NCBI GenBank assembly: GCA_006503535.1
Contig: QYRS01000003.1
Location: forward strand, 3,286,001-3,350,000
Length of the DNA stretch: 64,000 nt
Direction: 5' to 3'
From: Arthrinium phaeospermum
Taxonomy: Eukaryota; Ascomycota; Sordariomycetes; Amphisphaeriales; Apiosporaceae
The notes under the pieces were generated by a model, which saw only the letters and a list, made by a program, of their open reading frames with translations, had not been told where the DNA came from and did not search any database. A program made the translations under genes and the position numbers. Below, one piece after another: positions 1 through 10,551 of the stretch (its first letter is position 1; every line of letters starts with the position of its first letter).

Positions 1-17
1 CTTGCCTGAGCGATTCA

Positions 18-2975
18 ATGGAAGACGAGACCAAATCACCGCCGCCCGCTGAAGTTGAAGTGGAACAAACTGCCCCGGAAGCAGCAGTACCGCCGCCGAC
101 AGAAACCGCCGCCGAGGCCACAGACAGCGTTCCCCATGACGACGCTGAGGCCAGCACGGTACCAGACCAGGGTGATGAGGCCACACCGCTTGCAGAAACG
201 ACCGAGCTGATGGAGGACAAACCCGGTCACGAGACGGAGGGTCACGAGGAAGAGGCTGCTGGCGATGGAGACGAGGTGTCCACCATCTTACCCAGTATTG
301 AGGATGATCACGATCTTCCTGCCGAAGTCACAGACCGGTACAGTCGAAACTCCTCTCGGCAATATTCGCCACACACAGAAGAGCTGATTCAAGCTGCCGC
401 AAGGAAAATCATGGCCGAGATGGAAAACGACGGACACGGCGAGCATGATGACTCCGACGCATTCCACGACGAGGACGAGACCACTCGAGCTGGCGACGAG
501 GGTGCCGACAGTAGCTCCCAGCAAGGTATGGACGAAGATGTTTTCAGTGAGAGAAGCCCTCGAAGCTCTCTAGGGTCCTACGATGGCGGCTCCGAATCCG
601 CAAAGGGAACCACCATCCCTGACAATGCCACAGTCCACACAAGGACGCCTCGGGTATCAGATATTTCACAGTACTCCTCCCACTACGACAATGACGAGTT
701 TGTCCCGACAACAAGCAGCAAAACTCGACCACCCTTCAGAACTCCCTCAGACATACGAGCTATGCAAATGGGATCGCCCCCTCCCTCTGTCTATGGAACT
801 GGATCGATACCTGTCACAGAACCGCGTTCGCAGAACCGCAAATTCCCTACAGTTTCACGTCTCGGCAGCCCGGCCGGGTCGGTGCAGTATTCGCCCAAGA
901 ACAGGACGCCTTCTCGTTTCAAAGTGAAGCAGGAAGCCCCCTTGATTCTTCTCCATGCCACTCTCTTGCCGTTGAGATGGATGTGGGCTGAGATCATCGA
1001 CGACCTGGACACCTCGGAAATGAGCGAGGACGCCAAGTTGCTGCGTGACTCGTGGCGCCTGCTTCAAGATTGCGTTGGGGATACGGTGGTGGAGAGAGGA
1101 ATCCTGCTGGGCCACCCTCAAAATGATTACGAGGTTCTGGAGGAGCGCCTGCTCGAAGCTCTAGAACTTCCCATGCGCCGCCGGGCAAGGATACTGGAAT
1201 GCGGGCATTATCTCGGCCCTGCGAACGAGAAGACGATAGGCGATGACGGAGATAGCGAGGACGATTACGACGCGGTCCGCTCCCAGGTCAAGAACCACTG
1301 GTGCACTACGTGCAAACACGAGATCCGTTACGAGTCGCTTGGCCCCGGCAAGATCTTCCGCGTCAAGGTCTACGCAAGCAATGGTCTTATGAAGGCCGGC
1401 GCCTGGGCCGCATGCTGGAAGGAGATGGAGCGCGTGGATATCGAGCTTGAGCCGATCGTCTCGCCAGCAGTCCAGGACGAGCTTGTGCGTCTTGCGGCGG
1501 CCCGTGAAGAACGGGAGGCTGCGAAGAAGCGGGAATTTGACGTGGTGTCGAATATCGTACATCAGATCGAGGAAGAGGAGCGGGATCAACCGTCCGGCCT
1601 ACATGCTCACTTGAACGCATCGCGTCACGGGTCCGTAGATGCCCGCAGGTCGATGGCCGGAGACCGCCCCGAGTCCGTCTATTCTCGTGGCAGGTCGCTG
1701 GGTGGGGCGGCACGCCCCGAGTCTGCGTATTCCCGCAAGCCGTTCGCCGAAGAGCGTCCCGAGTCCGTACACTCTTTCAGTCCGCTGGCCGAGGAGCGTC
1801 CCAATTCGGTACATTCTCGCAAGTCGTTGAGCGAAGAGCAGAGACTCCGTGAGCAGGCACGCCTGCGCGAGATTTACGGCTCGCCTGAGCCGGACTATGC
1901 TCATTCCGAGGCCGGTTCCCCGCGCGAGCGTCATCGCGACGCCTATGCCTCCAAGCCCACTTCGCCCGCGCCTGCCAGAGACCCATCGTACGAGCGCAAA
2001 GGACCTCGGCGTCAACCAGCGCAGTCCGACTCTCTGCCGGAGCTTCTGCTGCAGTCTGTCCGGGTGGTGTTGCGAGATTCCAAGAACCTAATTATCATTG
2101 CGCTCGGTGTTGTCGCGGTGTTGCTTGCGTTGCGTAAGGCACCTGAAATGCTAGATCGCGCTGAGGATCATTGGTTTGATTACAGCAGCGTTCCCAGAGT
2201 TCACATACCCGAGGCTCCAATTCATCCAGTACAGATGCGGGCCCAGCAGGTCCATCATCATGCTGAAACCCTTGAGCTCCCTCAACCCATGGCCTCCCGA
2301 CAGGCTCAAGGTACACAGGTGGTGGAGCCGGTCGCTACTTACACGCCTTCGGTGCCAGTGGCCGCTACTCAGGAGGTGCCTCAGAACACCCCCGAGGCTC
2401 CTGAGGTAGCGCCATCTTCCAGCGAATCCGCGGCTGATGAGTCTCACGAGACACCTGTGGCAGCTCAGGAGGCACAGCCTACGCTTGAGCAGGCTGCCGA
2501 GCAACCCCAAGCTACCCCGGAAGTAGCCGAGGCCGAGACTGAAGGCCAGACTCAGGAGAAGACTGAAGAGACCGAGAAGGATCCCGGGGCCGAAGTCGTA
2601 AAGGAGAAGAAGGTCGTTCGAGTCTTTGAGACTGTGACGGAGACGGAGACCGTTAAGGTGACGGCCACGGCAACTCACACTGACGCGGAGGAGACCCCCT
2701 CCCCAACTGCTACGGTCGAGGCAGTGGCTGACGAGCAAAGCGAGGACGCTGCTACCCAAGAGACCACCACCACTCAGGAAACCGCCGCCCAGGAGACCGC
2801 CACTCAGGAGGCCGCTACCGAGGGCACCACTACCCAGGACAGCGAGCCGCTCGAGACTCCTGTCGTTGAGTCAGCAAACGAAGAGGCCAGCGAACAAGAG
2901 CCCGCCCAGCATCTCGAGGAGCCAGCCGAGGAGGAGAAGGGGACTCCGGCAGCCTCTGAGGTGCACGACGAATGA
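18..2975 (+). CDS. Single-pass membrane protein with CxH...CxxC module, function unknown
   Basis: 985 residues in one exon. I do not recognise the family securely. The first ~280 residues are acidic and disordered. Residues ~300-480 form the only globular-looking part and carry C395-x-H397 and C429-x-x-C432, a possible metal site. Residues ~550-607 hold tandem 14-residue repeats. One clear transmembrane segment lies at about 690-710 (NLIIIALGVVAVLLALRK), and the tail is a Glu/Thr/Pro/Gln-rich low-complexity stretch of about 270 residues. There is no N-terminal signal peptide, so a tail-anchored or type II protein of the ER or nuclear envelope is an inference. The ATG at 18 is used, but no in-frame stop precedes it within the window, so the protein could begin further left. 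Confidence 0.85.
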   Translation: MEDETKSPPPAEVEVEQTAPEAAVPPPTETAAEATDSVPHDDAEASTVPDQGDEATPLAETTELMEDKPGHETEGHEEEAAGDGDEVSTILPSIEDDHDLPAEVTDRYSRNSSRQYSPHTEELIQAAARKIMAEMENDGHGEHDDSDAFHDEDETTRAGDEGADSSSQQGMDEDVFSERSPRSSLGSYDGGSESAKGTTIPDNATVHTRTPRVSDISQYSSHYDNDEFVPTTSSKTRPPFRTPSDIRAMQMGSPPPSVYGTGSIPVTEPRSQNRKFPTVSRLGSPAGSVQYSPKNRTPSRFKVKQEAPLILLHATLLPLRWMWAEIIDDLDTSEMSEDAKLLRDSWRLLQDCVGDTVVERGILLGHPQNDYEVLEERLLEALELPMRRRARILECGHYLGPANEKTIGDDGDSEDDYDAVRSQVKNHWCTTCKHEIRYESLGPGKIFRVKVYASNGLMKAGAWAACWKEMERVDIELEPIVSPAVQDELVRLAAAREEREAAKKREFDVVSNIVHQIEEEERDQPSGLHAHLNASRHGSVDARRSMAGDRPESVYSRGRSLGGAARPESAYSRKPFAEERPESVHSFSPLAEERPNSVHSRKSLSEEQRLREQARLREIYGSPEPDYAHSEAGSPRERHRDAYASKPTSPAPARDPSYERKGPRRQPAQSDSLPELLLQSVRVVLRDSKNLIIIALGVVAVLLALRKAPEMLDRAEDHWFDYSSVPRVHIPEAPIHPVQMRAQQVHHHAETLELPQPMASRQAQGTQVVEPVATYTPSVPVAATQEVPQNTPEAPEVAPSSSESAADESHETPVAAQEAQPTLEQAAEQPQATPEVAEAETEGQTQEKTEETEKDPGAEVVKEKKVVRVFETVTETETVKVTATATHTDAEETPSPTATVEAVADEQSEDAATQETTTTQETAAQETATQEAATEGTTTQDSEPLETPVVESANEEASEQEPAQHLEEPAEEEKGTPAASEVHDE
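1665..1838 (+). repeat. Tandem 14-residue protein repeat (RPESVxSRxxxxEE)
   Basis: Four consecutive units within the first gene begin RPESVYS, RPESAYS, RPESVHS and RPNSVHS. The first unit is 16 residues and the later ones 14. The SR and RxxS pattern suggests repeated phosphorylation sites. The DNA copies have diverged at third positions, so the repeat is old rather than freshly expanded. Confidence 0.8.
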
Positions 2976-3547
2976 GATAATAAGAATGAGTTGGCAGCAA
3001 CCTATGGGATGGGTCTGTCAGTATACGGGATATGATGGACCACACACGCTTGGATTTATTGAGGGTCGTGGATACGGAGTTAAGATGTAATGAAAAAACA
3101 CGACGAAAAAGAACATGTTCTCTTTTTCTAAACCGAGCTTAGGATACCACCTCTGGTTTGCGTTTTGAGACTCAAGTAGATAGCCAAATTGAGATGTAAC
3201 AACACCAACAACTTTCGATGTTCCTTTCCTTCTTTGCCTGTGATGTTTTGTTTACTCTCTTTCTCCTTCCTCTAAGGATGTCAATGCGAGTTCATGTGCG
3301 TGCTGTATGTTTGGACGTTGATAGTGTGCTGGCTTGCTTGACACTTCACAACCAACAGTTATGATGGGATTTGCTACTTACCAAACATGTCCAGCCAGCA
3401 GCAAGTCGCTTGCATTCGCTGTACTTGTGGACCACGTTGCTGCTTCCCATATGTCCTTCTTAGTTGACTTGAAGACTTGAATATAATGTGTCTGTCATTC
3501 TTGAGCATAAAAATGCAGTATCTGCATTCACTTGCTTGTTTAATCCG
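2976..3547. other. Intergenic, no gene seen
   Basis: 3' flank of the membrane-protein gene and upstream region of the next small gene. It is AT-richer than the coding DNA. I see no supported ORF or RNA gene. Confidence 0.6.
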
Positions 3548-3555
3548 TATATAAA
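3548..3555 (+). promoter_or_regulatory. TATA box
   Basis: TATATAAA lies about 93 bases upstream of the ATG at 3648, a normal spacing for a fungal core promoter. It supports the following small ORF being a real gene. Confidence 0.45.
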
Positions 3556-3647
3556 CATGCATCTCATAGCTATTCTGTGCACCCCTTTGCTATCAGACAT
3601 ACAGAACAAAGTACTCAAGACATCAAGACACACCAAACCCAACCATA

Positions 3648-4004
3648 ATGACATACTCGACTGTTGCTTATCCCAATAGAAGCACCACAATGGATCCAAG
3701 CACACCTACACAGATTCCCCCAGTAACAACCCCTCCACCCGCCGTCCTGGGCCCGGTGGAGATTTGGATGGATATTCCCCTCGTGACCGTAACAGAGATT
3801 ACGGACCAGGAACCTCAGCCTGAGCCCCAGCCCCAGCCCCTGAGCAGCAATACCGAGGGACCCTCCAGTAGCGACACACCCACAGCCACCGCAGCACTTC
3901 GCGGAGGCGATGATGATTACGAGGACTGTTGCGAGGTGTGCTGCTCGAGCATGGTCATCTGCCTCCGCTGCTGGCTCTGCTGCGGCTGTCACTACGACGA
4001 CTGA
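3648..4004 (+). CDS. Small protein with hydrophobic Cys-rich C-terminus
   Basis: 118 residues, unrecognised. The first ~90 residues are rich in Pro, Thr and Gln, including a PEPQPEPQPQP run. The last ~25 carry a dense cysteine cluster mixed with hydrophobic residues (CCEVCC, CLRCWLCCGC) and then end in Tyr-Asp-Asp. This resembles CYSTM-type or multiply palmitoylated tails, which sit at membranes, but no family assignment is made. The ATG is in good context (ACCATAATGAC) and a TATA box lies ~93 bases upstream. A second in-frame ATG at 3690 is an alternative start. It is real with moderate confidence because of the promoter and the structured Cys tail. Confidence 0.5.
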   Translation: MTYSTVAYPNRSTTMDPSTPTQIPPVTTPPPAVLGPVEIWMDIPLVTVTEITDQEPQPEPQPQPLSSNTEGPSSSDTPTATAALRGGDDDYEDCCEVCCSSMVICLRCWLCCGCHYDD

Positions 4005-4945
4005 TTGATCGAATAAGTTCTAGGCAGACGGAAGAGCTCAACCCGGTCCCTTACGTCTTGGATAAACCGACTGGAGGCTATGGGTGGCGACCACCGACAT
4101 ACAGCGCAGCTACTGCTCGGATAAAAACAGACCTAGGAAATAGATCTACACTTTCGGGCCCATCAGGCGTTGTGGTTTCATTGTTTTGGCGGTTCACTCG
4201 ATGCGGGTCAAGCAGAGGCAGATACTGCTTACACAAGGAAGGAAAGCAAGCATGGCAAACCCTTCTCGGGGCTTTGGTCACCCTAGATAGATCTGATATC
4301 TTGCTGTGCCGCATCCCATATTTACCCTGCACGTGTCAGGTACCGGTAACCCCTATTTCATGCCAAAGCCGTCAGTGACAGTAAATGCCACCTCCATAGC
4401 CCGCACTGTATAGCATTTGCTAATAAGGAGCCATTGGTCAAACTGCTGAAGTAATAGAGAAAATACGTATTGTCATGTCCAGAAAGTGCAGTGTAAAGAA
4501 ACAATCACTTGGTCGAGCTCCAAGGCTGCGAAGACGCCTCATACTAGGTGGGGAACCTCTTTTTCATTGACACGAGACTGCTAAGCAAGCAAGGTGTGCA
4601 CGACGGGCCAGTTCGGGGCTAAATATCGTAGCCAAGGGAAACCAAACGGTTTTGTTGTTTGTTGGCCGGCAAGGGGGGCGGGAAGGGGCTTCGCCCGGTG
4701 AGGGACGAACGAAGCTGCAGAGCCATGAGTAAATGCTTCGAATTAGTATAACTCGCTTATATGCCCCTGACTCCGACCAATGCTAGGTATATATGTCTAT
4801 GCTATATGAAGCACCGAGATTTGGTTCATGATGGTGATGATGATAAAACAAAACCCACGGAAAAAATATATATATAAAAAAAATCAAGAGCAACCGCCGG
4901 AAATAAAACTCCCCTCGTTCATGATTCTCATTTCAGGTCATTTCT
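4005..4945. other. Intergenic between convergent genes
   Basis: No supported gene. It includes an A/T-rich stretch near 4850-4900 just past the 3' end of the minus-strand CXC gene. Confidence 0.6.
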
Positions 4946-6472
4946 TCAGGCCTGTACGGGATAGTCGGTCATGTTGGAATACGGGAGGACGTCTCCCATG
5001 CATCCCGGACAGGCGCGATTCGAGGTACACCGGCCGTGCTGCTCGCAGTGCCACTCGCTGCTGGGGGCGCACAAGCGGCACTCGCGGCAGTGCTCCCAGG
5101 CGTCCATGGGCACCCACTGCCCGCGGCAGAAGCTGTAGTTGTAGCCATGAAAGTCGTTGGCGTTGCAGTTCCCCAGCGCGCCCCGGAGAAGCTCGTATTC
5201 CAATTTTTCCCGGTCTTCCTTGAGCTTTTTTGCCTTAGAGTTCTTGGCCTTGATCCACCGGTCTTCCCAGTCCTTGAAGGCTTTTGTGTTGGCCTTGATG
5301 TTGGCCCACGACTTGTCATCATATAGCAGCATGTCCACCATAAGGTCGACGTCGAGTTCTTCTACATTCGGCTGGTTCGAGAGCCAGGTCGCAAAACAGG
5401 CGTTCGCGTCGCAGGGCTTGGGAAACCTGGCGGAAGGGCCGAAGAAGGCCGTCAAGTCCTGGAAGGGGTTCCCGCACGCCGTCCCGCAGGAGCAGTGCTT
5501 ACCACACCTGCGTCCATATTTACTACAGGCACACGATGTGCAGGCCTTTTTCTTGCCGCGCCCTTTCTTACACGCGCACTTGGATTCTGGCGGGTTCGAG
5601 GATTCGTCCGGTTGTTGTGATTCCATACGCATGTGCTGGTTGATGGGTTAAAAAGGGAGACTCAAACAAAAAACGCCTGCCCCATGCCAAGGGCGACTTA
5701 CCTCGGCTATCTCCTGCTCCAGCTCGCCCTGTGCATCCTCGATCCCAATATCCTCCTGAAGCGGGGTATGGGGAAGTTGGCGTGTGCCATGTTCGGGCGT
5801 CTGGCTCGGAGGTGGGCTGTACTGTGGGTTCACGGTGGGCTCGGGATACGACACGGCATGTCCTTGAAACATGGCGGCATGTGCCGCCGGTTGGGAGCTA
5901 TACGACTCGCCGCCGAAATGGTGAGGCAGAGTGTGCTGCAGTATCGGCGTCGAGGGGTGCTGGTCTTGCGGGGGAGAGTAGGCGCCCGGGACGCCTTGAT
6001 TCGAATGGGAAACCTTCATCTGGGTATACGAGCCATTCTGCATGTTGTTGCTCCTCGGCTGGCCGTAGGGGCTCCCAAGACCGCCATTGTGGGCGTGGGG
6101 CTGGCCGTAGGTGACCTGGTAGGCCGAGAGGGCGCGGGGGTCGTAGGACTGCTGGTAGACGGGAGAAGGGGCTCCGGTGAAGGGCTCGCCGGGGTAGCCG
6201 TTGCTTGTGGCATCTAGAGTCGAATAGGCGGTATAGTCGGGAACGCCAGCGGTCGGGGTCTGGCGGCCCGAGGCTACGGCGAGAGCAGCATAGCTGGCGT
6301 TGTTGTAGACGGTAGGGTTGTAGAGGCCGAGGTTGGAGACGCTGGCATTGTTGATGCTGGGCGAGTGTCGGAGAGCGGGCGCGGTGGTCTGCGGGGTCGC
6401 ACTGATGAACTCGGACGTGTTGGAGCGAATGCGCTTGCCCGAGTGTGGCGGTTGTGCCATGCCCATGCCCAT
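4946..6472 (-). CDS. CXC (tesmin/TSO1-like) domain protein
   Basis: Two exons, 6472-5702 and 5635-4946, separated by a 66-nt intron (donor GTAAGT, acceptor CCAG), give 486 residues. Exon 1 encodes a long Pro/Gln/Tyr/Ser-rich region, probably disordered. Exon 2 opens with a CXC module (CACKKGRGKKKACTSC followed by CSKYGRRCGKHCSCG and CGNPF), the cysteine-rich DNA-binding unit of tesmin/TSO1/LIN54 proteins. Only one CXC copy is visible where animal and plant members often have two. The C-terminus adds a second Cys/His cluster (CRECRLC ... HCEQHGRC ... CPGC). Three in-frame ATGs lie close together (6472, 6466, 6460) and the first is used. A nuclear transcription or chromatin role is inferred from the family. 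Confidence 0.88.
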
Positions 6473-9400
6473 GGCACACACTCACACACTGTACTGCACT
6501 CACACAGACTGGTGTGCGGCAGGCAGGTGACGGAGGGGGGGTGTCGGGAAAAAAAATAAAAAATTTGGGAGGTAGACACGGAGAGAGGGAAGTTCCCTCG
6601 CGCTACCGTCTGCTACTGCTGGGCGAGACGAATTGACGCATTGGGATCGTTCGATAATGGAATTGGATTTCTTCTTCTTCTTCTTGCCAGTCCAGTTGGT
6701 TGGTTCCGCCAATTGAGAAGTTGCACTTTTTCATTCAACCTCTCCCCCAGTCCGGTAGGAAGAAGAGACAAGACAAGAGAAAGGACCAGCGAGCCAGAAG
6801 GGGATAAGGGAGAAAAAAAATAAGTTATCACAATTTGACTGATCGGCCAGCCCCCCAAATGGACGATACGCTGCAGAATAGATCCAGCGGCGCCTATCGG
6901 TTGAGCCCCGCCAATTCAGCGAGTTGAGTGTGCAAAACCCCTGCTCCTTTTCCTGCTGCCAATCCCACTACTAAACTCCCCTCCCGCTCTGTCTAAGGGT
7001 TGTGTGGTTTAGTGGTAGGGGCTTAATATTTCTTAGGCATGTATCGGCCGGCCCAGTTGCCTTTAGGTCAGTACCTGACTTCCGACTGACTTCCTGTCAA
7101 AGCCCATTCCGCGCCCCCTAAAAAGTCCCTAAGGTCCTAAGGTCCTAAGCAACTTGGCAAAGAGAGGGGCGGCGGTTTTTCCCACATCCACTCTTTCAAA
7201 CGCAGTGGACAATTCCTCGACTGCCCATGCAAGCTTCGTCACCCGTCCAGGGCTTTTGTCGGCATATGTCCCATGGGATTTTATATCGGCCCGGCCTGGG
7301 GTCGTCTCTCGCATTTCACACTGAGGTCTCCTCAATGTTTGTTCGTTCTTGCTGCTGCTGCTGTTGCTGCAGTGCTACGTCGTGTACATACATCCCATTC
7401 CTGCCAGTCAACGAACTCCCTTGTTTGCATGCACATTGGATTTACATTGCAACGCCTCAAACGGGCGTCCTTGCAGGCCTTGAGACGAATTAGGCTTCCT
7501 GAGCCGGGGCGTGGATCAGAGTTGGTATCCTTCCCTTCAAGGCCCAAAGTCGGTCGACGCTCTAATAGGTGACCTTTTTCGTCGTGGTCAAAGCGTTGGA
7601 AAGAGTGGTTTCGGTGGTCACACTCTGCTGCATAAGTATTTATCTCACGATCCACTCTCGTGCCTCGAACCACCTGCAGTTCTGAAAAAGTCCAATCGGT
7701 GAAGACAGGAGTCAAGCAAGGGCAAGGGAGCAAGCACCAGTCACACTGCTGTGCTGTCGGGGCCCTGCCATTCAACTCCCGCCCGCCGACTGGGATCCTG
7801 ACTAACAACCCTGGTGGATCTCGCCTTTTGAGTGCAACGTTTTAACGGTCCGAGGGGCGTCACTGATCTCACCATACTTCTCCTCAATACAGAAAACCTC
7901 TTCTTGAGCGATGCTATGCTCGATCTATCAATTGTTTGCCACCCACGAACCTCTCTTAGGTATTCCTTCTCATTTGATCCATTTGCAGCCCAACGCACAT
8001 GCTGTTATTGGCTCGCTCTTATTGCCACTGGCTGAGTCACTCGCACGCTCGTGAGTGAGACTCGCTTGAAGGCTGCGAGTCTGCTGGTTGTTCCGAATAT
8101 AGCGGGCGCCAAGAGACGAGGGTATACAGTTGGAATTGTAGGCCTGTCAGTTGAGAGAAGTATACTGACGAGCAAACGGCGTGCTCACGTGACTATTGTA
8201 TAAGCGACAACCATCTCCGGCGTAAGCATGGAGATGATGCATTCTTCAGTCAATCCATGCTTTCCTTGGGAGATCTTGGTCAAATAATCCCAGTGATCTT
8301 GTCCAACCAGGTCTACACACGTTGAAATGGCCCAGCGTGACCACGACATCTCCTTGGCTCCAGTTTAGCGGATGCGAGCTGAGACTGGGAATACCCACAG
8401 CGTTATCAGCCTCGCATCCATGCCAGGTCAGATCGATTCTGGGGTAGTGGTGCTCGATATGGGGTAGCTGAGATACGATATCCCGGGCGAAGGGAATTGG
8501 CAACAGTCTTGACGCCTCTGGCAAACGGGCCCGCCAAACCAGCCACTGCCGGGCCGAGCCGAGTTCCTTTCATACGGCTCCGTTTGATACTCGGTTATGG
8601 GTCAGAAACCTTCCATCAGGACGACTGTCTGCTGGTTTGTTGAGTGTCGGCAATGTGGGCCTGGTCGTGGTGTCCATCGATATTCACCTGCGCGGTGGCC
8701 AGACTATATCAACGGCAGACGACCTCACGGGCTCATACTGTGGCACTGCTATGCGGCACCATTGGGAGCGAGTCGTCGTGTGGTTCAAATCTTCTCGGGA
8801 GGCAGGGTTGGCCTAATTCCTATGCTATCGGCCTGCAGCTTTATAATATATTCGCATTAAGAGGCTTCGAGGGGAACTACGAGACCAAGACTTAAGATGG
8901 CCACTATTGTGTTGTAGCAGCTTTGCTCCCAGCCACAGGTCGATGTTCGCTCATACATTTACCCTTCCAGAAGGATATGTCACGACGTACCCAAACCAGG
9001 CTTGACGTGTGTCAACACCAATCGAGTAGTTCTTCAGATACGGGTCCAGTGCAGCTACTGCAATGGTGCGCAGAATATGTTGTTTGCCGCGCTGTTTAAT
9101 GAGAGGAGGTCCATGACTTGCTGTCAACTTGCATCACTGACGCTATCATGAACAAATGAGTGAGCGATGAGAAAATGATTAGATTTCTCTACGCATAGAC
9201 CTGAGAGCGGCAGCAATATTCGAGACATGCTTAGACGCTCACCCGAGAAAGCCTAGATCTACAATCACTGCCCACAAGGGCGTTGAACTTGACTGCCAAA
9301 TTCAACTATTAGACATTGTGGGTACCAATGGGCGTTTAAGGCAACCGAGGACACAAGTCTCAATACCTTTCCCCATATACGACCGGATGGACGGGTGTGA

Positions 9401-10185
9401 TGGCGAAGACAGAATTGCCAGAACGGGAAGCTAGCTCGCGAAAACTTTTCAGGGTCTGCATACAAACAAACATAGATATGCCATCTGCCGACGGGAAATG
9501 GGTCGTTGCATACTAAATCTCCAGATCTGGCGCCATCCATCTACGCTTGGCGTTGATGTTAATCGTGGCGTGTTGCGATCGGTGGCGTGATGCTGGGTCT
9601 ATATTATGCGGGGCCCCTGCATGCCAGATGCGACTTCTCACACACCCTTCGTGTCGAACTCGAATAGTAGCAGTGGTGGCATGTTTCCCCCTCGCGAAGA
9701 TGCACTCTTGGGGTAAGTCAAATTGGGGGGAAATGATGAGTGGATCTGACCTACGGGGGAGTCATCCAGATGTGGTGTGTATACTAAGTACTCATGGGAA
9801 GAAACGACGCCGGTTTGATTAGACCTCCTTGGAAGTACGGAGGCTGTTATGGCATGGAGAAATACAAGGCATCTTTAATGGGTTTTAACGATTTTACTGT
9901 ATTGAAGTATGCCGGAAAGCTACTTATGAAATGTGCTGCTAAGATCATCGAGAGCAAGCCATCATCGTGCTCTTCGACACTGACCAAAGGAATGCCATGC
10001 AACTCTAGGTCTAGATAGAACCTTGGTACTGATGCTGCCACTTCCTCCTCTACCCATCTAGATGCCTTTGGATCTCCGATGTGATACGACGTGATGATGC
10101 TTATAGTGATTGCAAGCCTCCCTCCTCCCCCCTTTCCGTACGACTCGTATGTGTTCCCTCTTCCCCCCTTCACCTATCCGTCAAC
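6473..10185. other. 3.7-kb intergenic region, no gene supported
   Basis: It holds a (TTC)n tract near 6670-6684 in the likely leader of the CXC gene and a short direct repeat CTAAGGTC at 7129-7149. Several ORFs of 60-160 codons occur on both strands, but they lack coding bias, splice continuity or recognisable domains. I annotate no gene here. Confidence 0.55.
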
Positions 10186-10551
10186 TTATAGTTGAGCAAC
10201 AGCATCCGTAGTAGTAGCAGTAGGAGCGACCCGCGTATACTTGTTAGCCTTGACGATGCCGAACTTGATCTGGCGGTCGACGCCCTTGGCGACCCGCTCG
10301 AGCGGGAGGCGGTTGTCGATGCGCTGGACCGTCTTGCCGACACGGGGCTCGACGCGCTGGGCCACCTTGGCGGCCGGCGAGGCGAAGTAGGAGACGTTGC
10401 GCTCCCAGCGGGGGGCCCACTTGATCGTCTGGCTCGCGAGGCGCTCCTCGGCGCCCGGCAGCATCATGTAGAAGGGCGCGAAGCCCACGACGCCCGCGAA
10501 GCCGAAGGCGGCGTACTCGGAGGGTCTGGCGGCGGGGATGCGGACGGGCAT
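10186..10551 (-). CDS. Small single-TM protein, unknown
   Basis: 121 residues in one exon, start MPVRIPAARPSE. A hydrophobic segment at about 13-32 (AAFGFAGVVGFAPFYMMLPG) is followed by a basic amphipathic region containing repeated VAQRVEPRVG and VAKGVDRQI-like stretches. The codons end strongly in G/C, unlike the flanking DNA, which supports real coding. The size and one N-terminal membrane segment would suit a mitochondrial inner-membrane accessory subunit, but I do not recognise the family and that is only a suggestion. Confidence 0.7.
   Translation of the reverse strand: MPVRIPAARPSEYAAFGFAGVVGFAPFYMMLPGAEERLASQTIKWAPRWERNVSYFASPAAKVAQRVEPRVGKTVQRIDNRLPLERVAKGVDRQIKFGIVKANKYTRVAPTATTTDAVAQL

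Noticed and set aside
1161..1589. 142-codon minus-strand ORF inside the first gene
   Set aside because: Antisense shadow of the 985-residue coding frame.
7005..7080. Possible tRNA: TGGTTTAGTGG resembles an A box
   Set aside because: No B box (GGTTCGA-type) at a workable distance and no acceptor pairing.
7332..7808. 158-codon minus-strand ORF
   Set aside because: Composition matches the surrounding non-coding DNA, and no domain or promoter context is seen.
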